Source: Cadophora sp. MPI-SDFR-AT-0126 (Eukaryota; Ascomycota; Leotiomycetes; Helotiales; Ploettnerulaceae). Taken from it: DNA of 64,000 bases. Positions 12,000 through 23,110 of this stretch are shown piece after piece. Positions within the stretch are counted from its first letter, which is position 1, and the number at the start of each line of letters is the position of its first letter. Position numbers and translations under genes: made by a program. The notes below the pieces were generated by a model. The model was not told where the DNA came from. It worked only from the letters and a program-made list of their open reading frames with translations, and searched no databases. Location of the stretch: positions 1,674,001 through 1,738,000 of the forward strand of contig JAGMVK010000007.1 of the NCBI GenBank assembly GCA_020747065.1. The letters run 5' to 3'.

Positions 12000-13572
12000 G
12001 GTTACTAGATTGAATCCAAATTCGATACGGGGATACCAGCGAGTGGTATCAAATCTCCAAAATGGAGCGAGTGTCCGAAGCAAATCCACCAGAAACGAGT
12101 GCTATCAAAGTCGTGCAAAGGGCATCGGAAGATGGGATAGTCGACAATAAAATCCAGACGTAAAAGAAAAGCCTTGTCCCACGTCAACAAGATCCAAAAA
12201 GCTAAACCACGGACAACCACAAGCCAAGCCTCTGCCTCGTCGTCTCCATAGAGTTAATAAATTATCCGATCAATGACGTCGAATCTGGCTTCGGCAGCAC
12301 GGCGGGATATGCTGATGCTGGCCCGGTACAGTACGCTAGTATCAGGCTAGAGCTGTTCCTAGATCTTCTAAATCCGCGGCCTAAGTGGCGAGAAAATGCG
12401 AGAACGAAAGACACTTGTAATTAGTTGCAAAGATTGACAAATTGAGGAAGTTCCAGACTTTTTGTTTTGAGATGAGATGAAGAGGTTGGTTCGTTGTCTA
12501 TTTCTTATTTTCAGAAACCATGGATTTTAGACTCCGAGAGCTGCTGGGCCGTGGAGTGGCTGAGCATATCCCGGCAGATCAGTACGAGACCTTGCTGTCA
12601 CTCTGGTACGAGTATAAGACAAAAAGAAAGGGGATGGGATAGGATGTAATGATATCTGGCCAAGAGCTTGGAAGACTAGATGAAGGAAGTAAGACCTCAA
12701 CCATAGAGACGGAAACACTTTTCTACTTTAATGCCTCGTGGCGGACTCATATCCTCGTCTCAATCGTGTTTGAGAGAAAAGATATTGTTGTTTGAACACA
12801 CAGCCTTGCGCTCTGATCAGCACAAGGATGATACGGAAGTACGGGTATTTTCTTCAGCACCCAGTGCGGTACCCTGAAATGTCATTGGCCATAGGGTCTC
12901 GAAGCCTGAACATTTGGTGCATCGCTTCCGAAGATGCCTGTAGCGTCAAGCCTAATGCCCTGTTAGCTCAGCCACTCACGCCTTCCCGCCGCCCAGCTGC
13001 ATCACCATCACCATCACCATACCATCGGATGTTTCCCAAGCTTCAGATGACGTCGAAACAAAAAAAAATAAGGTAAGTTGACTTTTGCCAACAAACTTTT
13101 CTACGACTAGGCCGCACCACTTGTCTGCAGTATTGTACTGAACCACGATAAAGTTTATAGAATATCGGCTCTTGACTCGCTTCCATGGCCATGGTGCGGC
13201 TATTCAACACTTCTTGACGGACGGCAGGCAGGCAGTCAGTCCAGAACCCATGGCTGTGGATCTCATGCGTCGCTACTCAGGGCCCAAAGACTCCGACTCT
13301 GACTCCACTCTTGTGGACTTGTCGAGACGCGCAACAGTGGCTGATGCTAAATCCCTGTCATTGGCTGTGATGTGATGATGTCGTTTTGCAGTTTTAGCAC
13401 TCTGTTGATATCAAGACACTACTGTACTGATCTCTTCGTTTCCAATCTGCTCCATCTGATGTGTGTGATACTCGTCGTTCCCAGGTCGTGACATTCATCA
13501 TCGACCACATTTACGCCCTCTTCCCTCGCTGTCGCTCTGCTTTAGCTCGGGCTCGACGCCGATTAATCCTAC
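12000..13572. other. Divergent promoter region between PLC-like and SUR7-family genes
   Basis: This holds the upstream regions of two divergently transcribed genes. No ORF here looks coding. A short ATCACC repeat lies at 13000-13020. The only other feature I can name is a polypyrimidine-rich leader just before 13573. Confidence 0.4.
13000..13020. repeat. ATCACC hexanucleotide microsatellite
   Basis: Three and a half tandem copies of ATCACC are visible in the intergenic region upstream of the SUR7-family gene. On the plus strand one short frame would read this as a His-rich run, but that frame has no other coding sign. Confidence 0.8.
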
Positions 13573-14682
13573 ATGGCCCTTCCAACATTTCGGTCGCTCG
13601 CTGCTCGCAGGCAGAAGGAGAAAACAGCGCAGGAGAATGGAGTTGCGAGTCCTGATGCTCCAGCAGCAACAGGAGCACCACCAGAGGAGAATTCAGAACG
13701 GACTCTGACACCCACATACACACCTGGAGTCGACGTCAAGCTAGCCACCAAGACACGGAAGATCTCGATCATTACCTCCTGCGTCTTCTTCTTCATCTCC
13801 GTAATATTCTTAATTCTGGTAAAGCTTCAATCTCTGGGGGAAAAATAACCTTAAATCAACCCAAAGCTAATCAGAGACACCCAGACAATCATCGGCAACA
13901 TCAACAACAAGCCCGTCATCCGCGACAGCTACTTCTACTCCCTCGACCTCACGAACATCATCCCCTCCTCCGCAAACGACATCCAGCTCGTCAACTCCCT
14001 CGCCCGCTCCCTCGGCCTGCACGATTTCTACCAGGTCGGACTGTGGAACTTCTGCGAAGGCTACAACGATGAGGGGATCACGTACTGCTCCACCCCGAAA
14101 GCGCTGTACTGGTTCAACCCCGTCGAGGTCCTGCTGAACGAGCTCCTCTCGGGCGCTACCATCGCCCTTCCTGCGGAGATTACGGATATCTTGAAACTGA
14201 TCAGGATTGCTTCCCATGTCATGTTCGGCTTCTACTTGACGGGCATATGCATGAACTTCCTCTCGATATTCATCGCTCCCATCACGCTGAAATCAAGATG
14301 GTGGTCTCTCCCCTTCGCGATCTGGACGTTCATCGCCGCACTGCTCACCACGGCAGCGACCATCATCGCGACAGTCATGGCGGTGATCTTCCGCAATGTG
14401 GCGACCTCGCAGCCGGACTTAAACATCAGCGCTAGTATCGGCCAGCAGATGTTTGGCTTCATGTGGACTGGGTCTGCGTTTAGCATCTTCGGCTTCTTGA
14501 TTCATCTGGGTATGAGCTGTTGCTGTGCTAGTAGAAGGGATGTGAGGACCGGGAGAAGGAAGGGGAGGGTGAGTGCGTATGGTGATGCGGGGAGCGATGA
14601 GAAGAAGAGGCCGTTGAATCAGAGGCAGTGGAGGAAGATGCCTAGATTTATGCGGAGGAGGACGAGTGGGGAGGTGGTTTAG
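13573..14682 (+). CDS. SUR7/PalI-family plasma membrane protein (claudin-like, four TM)
   Basis: Two exons, 13573-13818 and 13885-14682, give 347 residues. The acceptor is the CCAG ending at 13884, chosen because it alone restores frame. TM1 is about residues 64-82 (IITSCVFFFISVIFLIL). A long extracellular loop follows with the claudin/Sur7 cysteine signature GLWNFCEGYNDEGITYC. TM2 begins VMFGFYLTGICMNFLSIF, then TM3 (WTFIAALLTTAATIIATV) and TM4 (MWTGSAFSIFGFLIHLG). The tail is short and basic. Family members sit in eisosomes/MCC patches or help cell-wall integrity and ambient-pH sensing. I cannot say which subfamily this is. It lies between two secreted PLC-like genes, so three cell-surface genes are adjacent; whether this has meaning is unknown. 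Confidence 0.9.
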
Positions 14683-15782
14683 ATGTGGAATGTGGGGAGG
14701 TAAGGGTTTGTAAATAGTGTGGATAAAATATTAGAGTGCTGGGAAATTTTTGGGTAGAGGCGTTTGGAAAGCTTGGAAAGCGTTGCATTCTGAGCGTTGG
14801 TTGGATGATTCCATAGTCTGGCATTGCCTGCAAGTCAATATCATGAAATACAAAGTGAGCATTCGGTAGTAGCCTTGTGAGCTCACGTCGATTCATACGT
14901 AGGTGGTAAGTAGCCTTTTTCGGTCTTTGCCTCTTCATCCAAGAATATTTAAAAATCAGCTGTGTTACATTCCGCCCAGAACATAGAACCTTACTGATAC
15001 AAGCCAGGTATAAAATATGCACAAAGAGACGACAAGTGCTCCATTCAACATTGTCTCTACTATCATTTTGTTTTCTTGCTATACTGCAACCATCCCCAGA
15101 GATTCTCTTGAGATACAGTAGAGCCTATCCCAGAGTCATGTCTGGACACGAGAACGAACATTGTACCATACTCTTTGATTCTCTCTAATTAAGATGCTCT
15201 TTCTATCAAACTCACTTCTTGCCATCTGTTAATCTCATTTTCCGTCACTTGTTCCATCTTTTCATTCAATCGAGTCTATTGCTCTGAGCTGACTTGTCTC
15301 TAGCCGAAATTCTCTGTTTCTATATTTTACTTAATGGCTGAGCACTACTTGTACTTTATATCTAATCGCGAGATTCTCTGACTTTGCTGCGGCCGCTTCA
15401 TTATACACTCATTGATTTGTTTGGTCTCAATGTGTTGGCTTCTTTTGTCACAGCTTAAAAGGCTGTTTAAGCTCAAGATCGGTTGGTGTACTTCACCGCA
15501 AGTGTTGCTCTGGATAGTGTAAGAGAGCTTAGGGACGTTGTTTCTGCTCGACTTGCTGGTCTGCTGGATATTGCTGGCTTTGCCGAGATGGCACGTCTCA
15601 ATACTGCATGTCATACAACAGTATGATCTGGCAACTCTAATAAGAGCTTGGTGTGGTGCTGGTGCTTCTGGATATGGTTCCTTGAGCTCGCCTCCGTAGG
15701 GCAGTGTCGTAACTTTCTACCATCGAAACTGCAGTGTCGTTTTCAGAGAGTAGCGAACGCTCGCTCTCTCGGTATGAGTAGC
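14683..15782. other. Convergent intergenic region
   Basis: This is the 3' flank of the SUR7-family gene and of the minus-strand PI-PLC-like gene. It is T-rich with no ORF above about 125 codons and no recognisable product. I see nothing else in it. Confidence 0.4.
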
Positions 15783-17675
15783 TTAGCCAACGACTTCAGA
15801 TACAGAAAACTCCGTGACGCGATTCAAAGGTTCTCGAGTCGTCTCAGTAACCTGTACTTTCAAGTTAGTCCAGCAAGGCCGCCCCTCTATCTTCAACAAG
15901 CACCAAATTGCCTTCACAAACCACTCCATCCTCTTTCCCACCCACTCATTCCTCTCCCTCACCTCATCACCTGGCCGTCCCCTGATCATCGGCACCATTC
16001 TCCTCTTCGCCAACCGCTTCATCCCAGCAGATACATGTAAATCCCTCCCCATAGCAAAATACTTGTTGATAGCCATACACAGCGCCGTGATCTGGTTATC
16101 ATGGATATCGTCCACTTCAATCAAGTTGGGGTACGTCTTGCTGCTCAGAACTGTCCAGATCTTGCTGAACAGCTTGCGGTGTGCGGGCACGGCGTCCGCG
16201 ATGATGCTCGTTGAAGGATTCCCAACGTCCAGGATGTGCTTGAGGCGCTGAGTTATCGTCCAGGTGCTTTGGTGCATGCGGGTGTCCGGGGAGGGGCGGT
16301 ATTTAGTGAGTTTGGCGAGTTGGTCGGTCTCGAGGAAGGTGGGTGAGTCGGTGTCGGAGTAGGAGCCTACGGTTGGGAGGCGGCGGGCGGGGATGAATGC
16401 CGGAGTGAAGCCTTTGGGAGTTTTGTGAGAGGGGAGCTCGGGGAGCCTGGGGGGAGCGGTGTTGGAGCTGGAGTCGTCCGTGGTGTCTGGGGTGTCGTCT
16501 TCGTCTCCGTCTAGGGTCGAGTTGCCTGGTACAATGCTGGGTGCGCTGAGATCTAGAGGTTCGTCTATTGCGGTGTTGTTGCCTTGAGTCGCATCTCCAC
16601 CAGGCAGATTATCGATAGCCAAATCCCTCTTCTGGACAGTCAAATTGAAACCAGGAGCATGATCCGGAACTCGGATCAGAACTGCCGATTTCGATCCAGG
16701 TTGGATGAACGTCTTGATCGGAACAGTCGACAAGTCTTCTGGCAGACTCGCTAGATCCGCCATCCAGATATCATCAATCCCACTATAAAGCAGATTATAC
16801 AACTTCTGCCACTGGTCATTCGTGAGTCTTGGCTTCCACTTGTAGCGATCCATCTCATGCGACAATTCCAAGATAATGAGCTCTCCCGGATTTTCAGCCG
16901 TGAAGCGATTGATGTCCTTGATGATGTCCGGAATGGTACGACCGAAAGCACCTTGGCAGCCAAGTCCTGGGACCGCGGAAAGGTGGTTGGTATACCACTT
17001 CTCCTTTCGAATGACAGGGCGTATGTCGAACCACCTCGTGCCGTACACCAGCTGTTGGTAGATATGTACGGACTGTGTTTGCGTGTTGTGGGCGACGCCG
17101 CCGTAGAAGCGAGTCACTTGCGACATGCCAGCATCGTGAGAAGCTGGCATTGCAATCTCGCGCAGAGATCTCGTTCCGATGGTCGAGAGAGTAGCTTGCT
17201 GCCACGCGACAGGCCCATTGGTCGAGATGTAGGAACTGGTCTCGTTACCGGCTAGTACGAAGAAGACGGTTCCGTCATGCATGTATCCGAGGGTGATGAG
17301 CGAGCCTACAGGATTGCCGATTGATGAAAGCTCATCGCCATACTGTATTTCGATCCTCTTCCCATTATTCTGGCGCGCCTGCACGGTGAACGACGCAGGA
17401 TTGGGAGAGCCGACTAATTCATATGTTGCTTCTGCACCGCAGTCACCGTTAGGTCCGTGGTCGTACCACCATTCTATATATCGTTCTTGTGTAGTTCCGG
17501 CTGGGATTGTGAGCGGGAACTTCCAGTCCATGTGATAGCTGTGTGTGTAGTTGAGTTTCCAGTCGTAGGGGGTGAGATTGGCGAGTTCGACGAAGCCGCC
17601 TGGACCGGCGAGGACGAGTGAGGAGCATGAGAGAAGGCACAAGAGTGCGCTAGAGACAATTCTGTGGAAACGCAT
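15783..17675 (-). CDS. Secreted PI-PLC X-domain protein
   Basis: This single exon encodes 630 residues from the ATG at 17675. I preferred this start to the upstream ATG at 17741 because it begins a clear signal peptide (MRFHRIVSSALLCLLSCSSL). Residues 25-165 look like a beta-rich N-terminal domain (NLTPYDWKLNYTHS, then WWYDHGPNGDCG). The PI-PLC X region follows: IAMPASHDAGMS with the likely catalytic His180, then WYTNHLS with His231. GTRWFDIRP is a further family hallmark. Residues 370-440 form an acidic, Ser/Asp/Pro-rich insert. The C-terminal part resumes a folded region. It should cleave phosphodiester bonds in a lipid or GPI-like substrate outside the cell, but the substrate is not deducible. 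It is quite different in sequence from the other PLC-like gene at 10617-11999, so I do not see a tandem duplication. Confidence 0.85.
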   Translation of the reverse strand: MRFHRIVSSALLCLLSCSSLVLAGPGGFVELANLTPYDWKLNYTHSYHMDWKFPLTIPAGTTQERYIEWWYDHGPNGDCGAEATYELVGSPNPASFTVQARQNNGKRIEIQYGDELSSIGNPVGSLITLGYMHDGTVFFVLAGNETSSYISTNGPVAWQQATLSTIGTRSLREIAMPASHDAGMSQVTRFYGGVAHNTQTQSVHIYQQLVYGTRWFDIRPVIRKEKWYTNHLSAVPGLGCQGAFGRTIPDIIKDINRFTAENPGELIILELSHEMDRYKWKPRLTNDQWQKLYNLLYSGIDDIWMADLASLPEDLSTVPIKTFIQPGSKSAVLIRVPDHAPGFNLTVQKRDLAIDNLPGGDATQGNNTAIDEPLDLSAPSIVPGNSTLDGDEDDTPDTTDDSSSNTAPPRLPELPSHKTPKGFTPAFIPARRLPTVGSYSDTDSPTFLETDQLAKLTKYRPSPDTRMHQSTWTITQRLKHILDVGNPSTSIIADAVPAHRKLFSKIWTVLSSKTYPNLIEVDDIHDNQITALCMAINKYFAMGRDLHVSAGMKRLAKRRMVPMIRGRPGDEVRERNEWVGKRMEWFVKAIWCLLKIEGRPCWTNLKVQVTETTREPLNRVTEFSVSEVVG

Positions 17676-20600
17676 TTTGATGACAGTCGATGATTCTACG
17701 AAAATATTTGACCGTGAAATCGGATGAGATGTCCGCGCCAAATGCGACAGGTAAAGTGTGAGAGTATCGAAAATTGGGAAATGGGTATCTGGAAAGAAGG
17801 TTGACTTGAACGTGAAGCTAGTGAGAATAGAATGGTTTGCAGAAGACGGAGCACCGAGCGTTTCGTTATGTACCTTTACACCAGTTCAATTGCAAATTCG
17901 CTAGCCGGTTCAGATCCCAATCCTCGGTACCAAAAATCATCATTCACGAGGTCCCGAGTTCCAACTCAACTAAGACACACTATCCAGAGGTTATTACTAG
18001 CAACACCACCACTCACTATCGATTACTTGTCAGCTGATACCGATACCCTTTCAAAGTTCATCCCTGAATCATCGCGAGAGAAATTTATGTTTGTATATTG
18101 ATGCTCGCTTAATTTCAGGGGCTAATTTGTCTAAGCTCGCTTCGCCTCTTTGTTCCCTTCCTCTCAGCTGAGCTTGTTGTCCAGGGACCGGATACGGCTC
18201 CTAAGCCCAAAAAGACAGTGGCTTGGGCTACATGAACATTGTATCAATGCAGTATGTAGCTGGTATGGAATGTCTCAAGCATTGTTCGCACACGCGAAAG
18301 AGTTGTTCCAAAGTGCAGATTAGGGGCTGGGTATGAGACCCATCCGTAAAATGAAAGTCTTCCGTCTGTACTTCATTTTCATTGAAATGCTTTTAGTAAT
18401 ATTTCCCTTTATACTGCAAGCCAAGGACACATAAGACGCTAAGATTCGTCCTGTTCTCTGTCTTAGATGAATGTCAATCGGTTGCTAATGAATACGGAGT
18501 CGCATCCAACAGACGGCCGTCTAGACGTAGGAGAGGCAACTACCGATACAAGTACCTCGATTATGTGGCCAGCGCCAACATTCTACAAAGAATCCATATT
18601 TCATGCGAAGTCGGAAAGCTCCACCACCACTGAAGTTCCTGAAAACAGACAGGCAAGTACGTCAAGGGAAGAGGCACTCCATGAGACGATGCATCGAATG
18701 GCCAGATGGAATTCTTCCGAAAGGACTTACCGGTCATCCAGTGAAGAGGCAGACCCTACAGTACGTGTGCCTAGCAAAGATCGCTCATCGCGTGGAACGA
18801 CGGAAGACCTCGGCACAGGAATAGGGGAATTGTCAACATCGCTTCGTGGGTATTGCGGGTGCGGCTGCGGAGGAGGGATGTCTTGACTCGCGGCACCGGA
18901 TCATTTCAGATCCTGTATCATCAGACCGGGACGATCCTCCATTGAAAAAATCCATCGGGAGTGGGGACTGGGTCCCCGATTTTTGAGTTTTCGCTATCGC
19001 TTCAGTTCGCATTGTGAAAACATCGGCTGATGAGGACTCGCTTTGGAGAAAACCTTAAACTGGGTATCTGCACGCTAAATCAGCCGAATTCGTGCATGTA
19101 CATGTCCCGAGAACAAGGTTTAAGCCTGGATTTTCCCGCTCCAAGCCCCAAAAATCCTTTCATGGCTTTATCGACACATCCAAGGTCTTAGAATAGACCC
19201 TAGCCCTACGCCTTATTACCTTTAAATTGACCTACAATCATTCGTAAGCTCATGCTGGAATATCAGACTCAATTGCAGACCTCGCTAAGATTTTCCCAAA
19301 CCATCCACTCAGCCCCAACTCCATAGATAATGGCGAGATGGTGGTGTAATATATTCCGCGGCGTAGCTCTCGGCGGCAATTGGGCAGTCAAGATAGTGCG
19401 ATGTGCATCCCACCGGAATATGTGTGGAGACCGAGTCAGCAGTTTGAGAACATTGGATTTATGGTGTGGAACAATTGCGTCGATGTTTCTTGGGACCCGG
19501 TGATTCGGACACAAACTCGGATATTTCTGCCGATACCCCTGTAAATGGACCTTGGGAGTGGCATCCTTGACGCGTGGTGATCTAATCGAATCCAAGAGCT
19601 CAGGACATCATGTTCCAGAGTTACCCAAGAACTAATCGGAAAGCCGCAACGGGTTGGTCTCATCCCCAGTCTTTGGGAAAGAAGATTGTAGCGCTGATCA
19701 ATTCTACAAAAGTTTCAGTAGATCAGGAGTGCCTATCTTGACTTTTAAGTTTCCAGACGCCTGTCGAAAGAAGCACCAAATTGTTGATCTAAGAGAGGCA
19801 CAGCACTGCACATCGCCATTCGCATGATATAACCGATATAAATAAGACTTGAAATTTCCGATCAGCCATGGACTTACGACTCTCAATATCTCTGACAGCT
19901 GTGAGGTAATTCGTCTATCCTATGATCTCTTAACCGACGGTCTGAGACCCACTTTGTACAGAGGAGAAGCGTAGGGGGCTTCAGCCTGCAACGGTCATCG
20001 TCCTCAAACAAATTGATTTGTTCTCGAGCTTCTTGGAACCGGAGTTTTGTCAGTTTTGAGAATAGTTGTGGCTTATCATCAACTTAAAAGGCCGTGCATG
20101 CGCGGGGCTCCGAGTCGGAGAATTGCATAAGAAGCAATCATGGGAATCCTTGAGAGCCATACACGCCTGCAAGTCAATTTGCTCGTGGGCGAGACAATTG
20201 CTCCTTTCGGTCACAGGCCGCGAGGTGATCAATAATTCAGCAAACTCTGTGCCCAGAGGCGGAACTAAAATAAAAAAAAATAAAAATCCAGTATGAGACA
20301 AACGGAATCCTGCTACGATATTGAAGAAGTTCGTGTACAGACAATGACGAATAGTGGATGTGAGGGGTGCAGGGAGCTCAAATGGAGATCGTGGCGTCAG
20401 AGCAGATCTCGGCTCCCTCTTCTGACACTGCAAGGAAGTCCGTGAGCACTTGGAGATACCGGTCTCAACAGATTTCTTTCAGCAAGCTGATGAGCGAAAT
20501 TCTTTAGCATCAAGTTCCGAGAACATGAATCGTATTCTAACACACAGAGTGACATGTACTGAATAATCCCGAGAACACATGGACGACGGATCGAAGTCAA

Positions 20601-21194
20601 GCTCTCCCAGCTCGGCGCGCTACTGAACCTTACCTGAGTGGAGTGATAGCGCGGAACTTTGGCGCATCTTACAATATCACTGACGGGTGAAGCCCGTCGA
20701 CTGCTGGGGAGCTTGAATGAATAAGTTCGTAAAGCATGACATGAACTGAAAAGTGAAGGGCTGAAGATCCAAATGAAACTATGCTGGACCCTTGGCTTCT
20801 ACTTGGGACGTTATTAGGTTTCTCGGTATACTTGGTCTGCCGTTTCTGTGGCCGGTACGCTGGTACCGCTGTCAGATTTTGAGCCTCCATGCTCGAGAAA
20901 GTTAATTATATTGTCTGCATGAAGTGCGGAAAGGATGCACTGCAACGCAAGGACGACAGCTGGACATCAGTGGATCAACAGGACGGAGATCCGTCCCAAC
21001 TTTGAGTTTGCGGCTACACAGCCGAGGCTTCGAAAGCCTGAGAGTGCGAGATTGTAGCAATGCAATAGCTACTCGGGATTTGTTCTGGCTGCTGTGAAGT
21101 TGGAAACGGACGATGGTGGGCATGGTCACATCACATCTGCTAGTCTGGCTGGCTGTGCCTAGCCAGTCGGAAGTCCACCCGAATTCAGCTAGCC

Positions 21195-21210
21195 TGCTTG
21201 CTTGCTTGCT
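21195..21210. repeat. TGCT tetranucleotide run
   Basis: Four tandem copies of TGCT, followed by CG. This is one of several short tetranucleotide runs between 21.1 and 21.9 kb in the gene-poor region. Confidence 0.75.
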
Positions 21211-22562
21211 CGAAATTATTGTGTTCAGGCGACGAGGATGGCCTGAGTTCTGCAAGTACGCTGTTCCCGACCTTCCTGACGCTCGCTCTCGTGAGTCGCA
21301 GCCTGTAAGTCCTATCAAAGACGTCCACGGGCGCCCACCGATGTACTCCACAACGTCTTGAACGTTGCTGAACAGGGACTGCTAGACTAACTTTCTGCCG
21401 CAAGTCAGCCCAGGCCCTGCAGGTTTGGCACATTACTCAAGGAGGTAGTTACTTAGAATCAAACATGGAGTAGACACTGTAATGTGAAGAACTGCAGCTG
21501 AACTGCCTACCTACCTGCCTGCTCGGAACCACCAGGATCAGCCTGCGAAATGTCCCAAAGCCCGAGCTGAGGGAGACCTTTCCGTCGTAGTACCACGTCG
21601 TAATAGCACAACAGTCGATGAATTCGGCCAGTTACCTCGTTTACCCTACTTTAGCATGGGAAGCGAGTGAGGATGACTTGACTTTACGGAGGTATTTAGC
21701 CAGCGGGTGCGGCCTGGTAGCCGTGTCCGCTATTCCTTGTCGTGCCCTAACCTTCCCTGTCATGCACTGACCTCCAGCCTCTGACCCCTGAACTATGGCT
21801 CTCGCTACTGTGCCGTCTAGTTCTGTATGTCTGTCTGTCTGTGATGCCCAGCCGTGTTCGTGACACTACACAGGGACATCGGCATCGGCATCGCGATCGA
21901 ACGAAGCCTCGCAACACTGGAATTATTGCTGGAGCATTTGCCCCTCGACCGTCCCGGTGCTTATCCAGGCTTTCCAGCTGCCTCTTCACTTGTCGGCTCC
22001 TCCTTGCCAGGTTATCCCCGAGACTCGACCTCCCAGGGCCACTCCTTATCCACAGTCAAGACTGTTGACAGAGCTCTTGCAGCCCTCAACGCGGTTCCAC
22101 TACTCCACTTCAGATACATGCCTCCACAGATCCTTTGATCGTTTACACTCAAATCCTAGCCCGCGTCTGTTATGCTCCACTGCCCAAGCGTCTTACACGC
22201 TATTCCCGAGACCTGATCTCAGTCAAGCCACTTCCTCTTTCGCCGGACGGACGTGGCTCCTCCTACCGATCCATACCAGGTTGTGGCTCTAGAGAAAGTA
22301 GCAGGCTCCTGTTAATTACCAGTTTCGAGTGGCTGCATAACGCTGATTGTGAGTTGTCATTTTCTGTGCCCTTGCTCGTCTCTTCTCCATGGGTGCTCTA
22401 CCCGCTGCTTTGCAAGAAAAAAAAAGAACAAATAAGAGCCGTGCCCAATACAAGTTACCCGTCGCGGTTATTGTAGCCCTATTTCAAGGTCACCCAGCAG
22501 CTGGTACGATCGGTACCCTCTATCCAACTCCGTACGAATCCCTCCAGTGCAATTTACTTGCT

Positions 22563-22570
22563 TATATATA
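22563..22570 (+). promoter_or_regulatory. Possible TATA box upstream of the 22622 gene
   Basis: A TATATATA-type stretch lies about 55 nt before the ATG at 22622 and about 155 nt before the alternative ATG at 22724. The larger spacing would fit a normal fungal leader better, so this element is mild evidence for the downstream start. The assignment is inference from sequence only. Confidence 0.3.
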
Positions 22571-22621
22571 CTTGCATCACTTATACATTGCTCGCTTCAT
22601 AATAATCAACCATCCCCCACG

Positions 22622-23026
22622 ATGCATCTCAAAGACAGTACAGACCTTCCTATCTCGTTTTCTTTTCAATTTGCCGCTGTCGACCCTAGAAGCATCCCAT
22701 ACAGTACTGCAACTTTTTCATCAATGAGTAACAGTGGTAGTTACCATGGAGCTTCCAGGCAGCCAACAATAACAACAGTTGCACAAGCTCTTGAGGTCGC
22801 AAGAGATACTCCGGAAGGAGCACAAGATTCAACTGTTGTGAGCATTCTTGAGTCTGCGCTGACAGAGATTTGGAGGAAGATTGAAGCTCAACCGGCCTCT
22901 TATGTGATGACAAGAGACGAATTTGCTGTCTTCAACTACTTTCAGAGCCGCTTTGCTGGACAGCAACTTGCCGCCGCAGCAAGAAGACGATACTGGGATC
23001 ACTTGGAACTCACCAACGGAGCATAG
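22622..23026 (+). CDS. Small conserved fungal protein of unknown function
   Basis: This is an intronless frame of 134 residues from ATG 22622, or 100 residues from ATG 22724 (MSNSGSYHG). The shorter form may be the real one, because the first 34 residues look unstructured. The core reads ILESALTEIWRKIEAQPASY, then VMTRDEFAVFNYFQSRF and ARRRYWDHL. I recognise this as a type of small protein widespread in filamentous ascomycetes, always annotated as hypothetical. It looks all-helical and soluble, with no signal peptide or membrane span. The next gene (the glycoamidase) starts only 85 nt after its stop on the same strand, so the two may share a short intergenic region with little room for a separate promoter. 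The function is unknown. Confidence 0.65.
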   Translation: MHLKDSTDLPISFSFQFAAVDPRSIPYSTATFSSMSNSGSYHGASRQPTITTVAQALEVARDTPEGAQDSTVVSILESALTEIWRKIEAQPASYVMTRDEFAVFNYFQSRFAGQQLAAAARRRYWDHLELTNGA

Positions 23027-23110
23027 TGGGGGTTCCTCGAGCAAGGCCGCCACGAGCACTTGACCCTCGTAACGCCCTGTTTCTCCCGAAAGGAGCAAGT
23101 TTCCCCCGCC

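Larger units (their letters stand above)
17676..22621. other. Gene-poor region, 4.9 kb
   Basis: No convincing gene is present. A 139-codon plus-strand frame at 18467-18886 (Ser/Thr/Glu-rich, Gly/Cys-rich end) is the longest ATG frame outside 21.8-22.5 kb and could be a small gene, but nothing supports it. From 21.8 to 22.6 kb all three plus frames stay open in overlapping fashion, and short tetranucleotide runs occur (TGCT at 21195-21210, TGTC near 21828-21842, CTAC/CTGC near 21506-21522). This part probably belongs to a long promoter and leader of the gene at 22622. I saw no transposon ends or terminal repeats. Confidence 0.4.
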
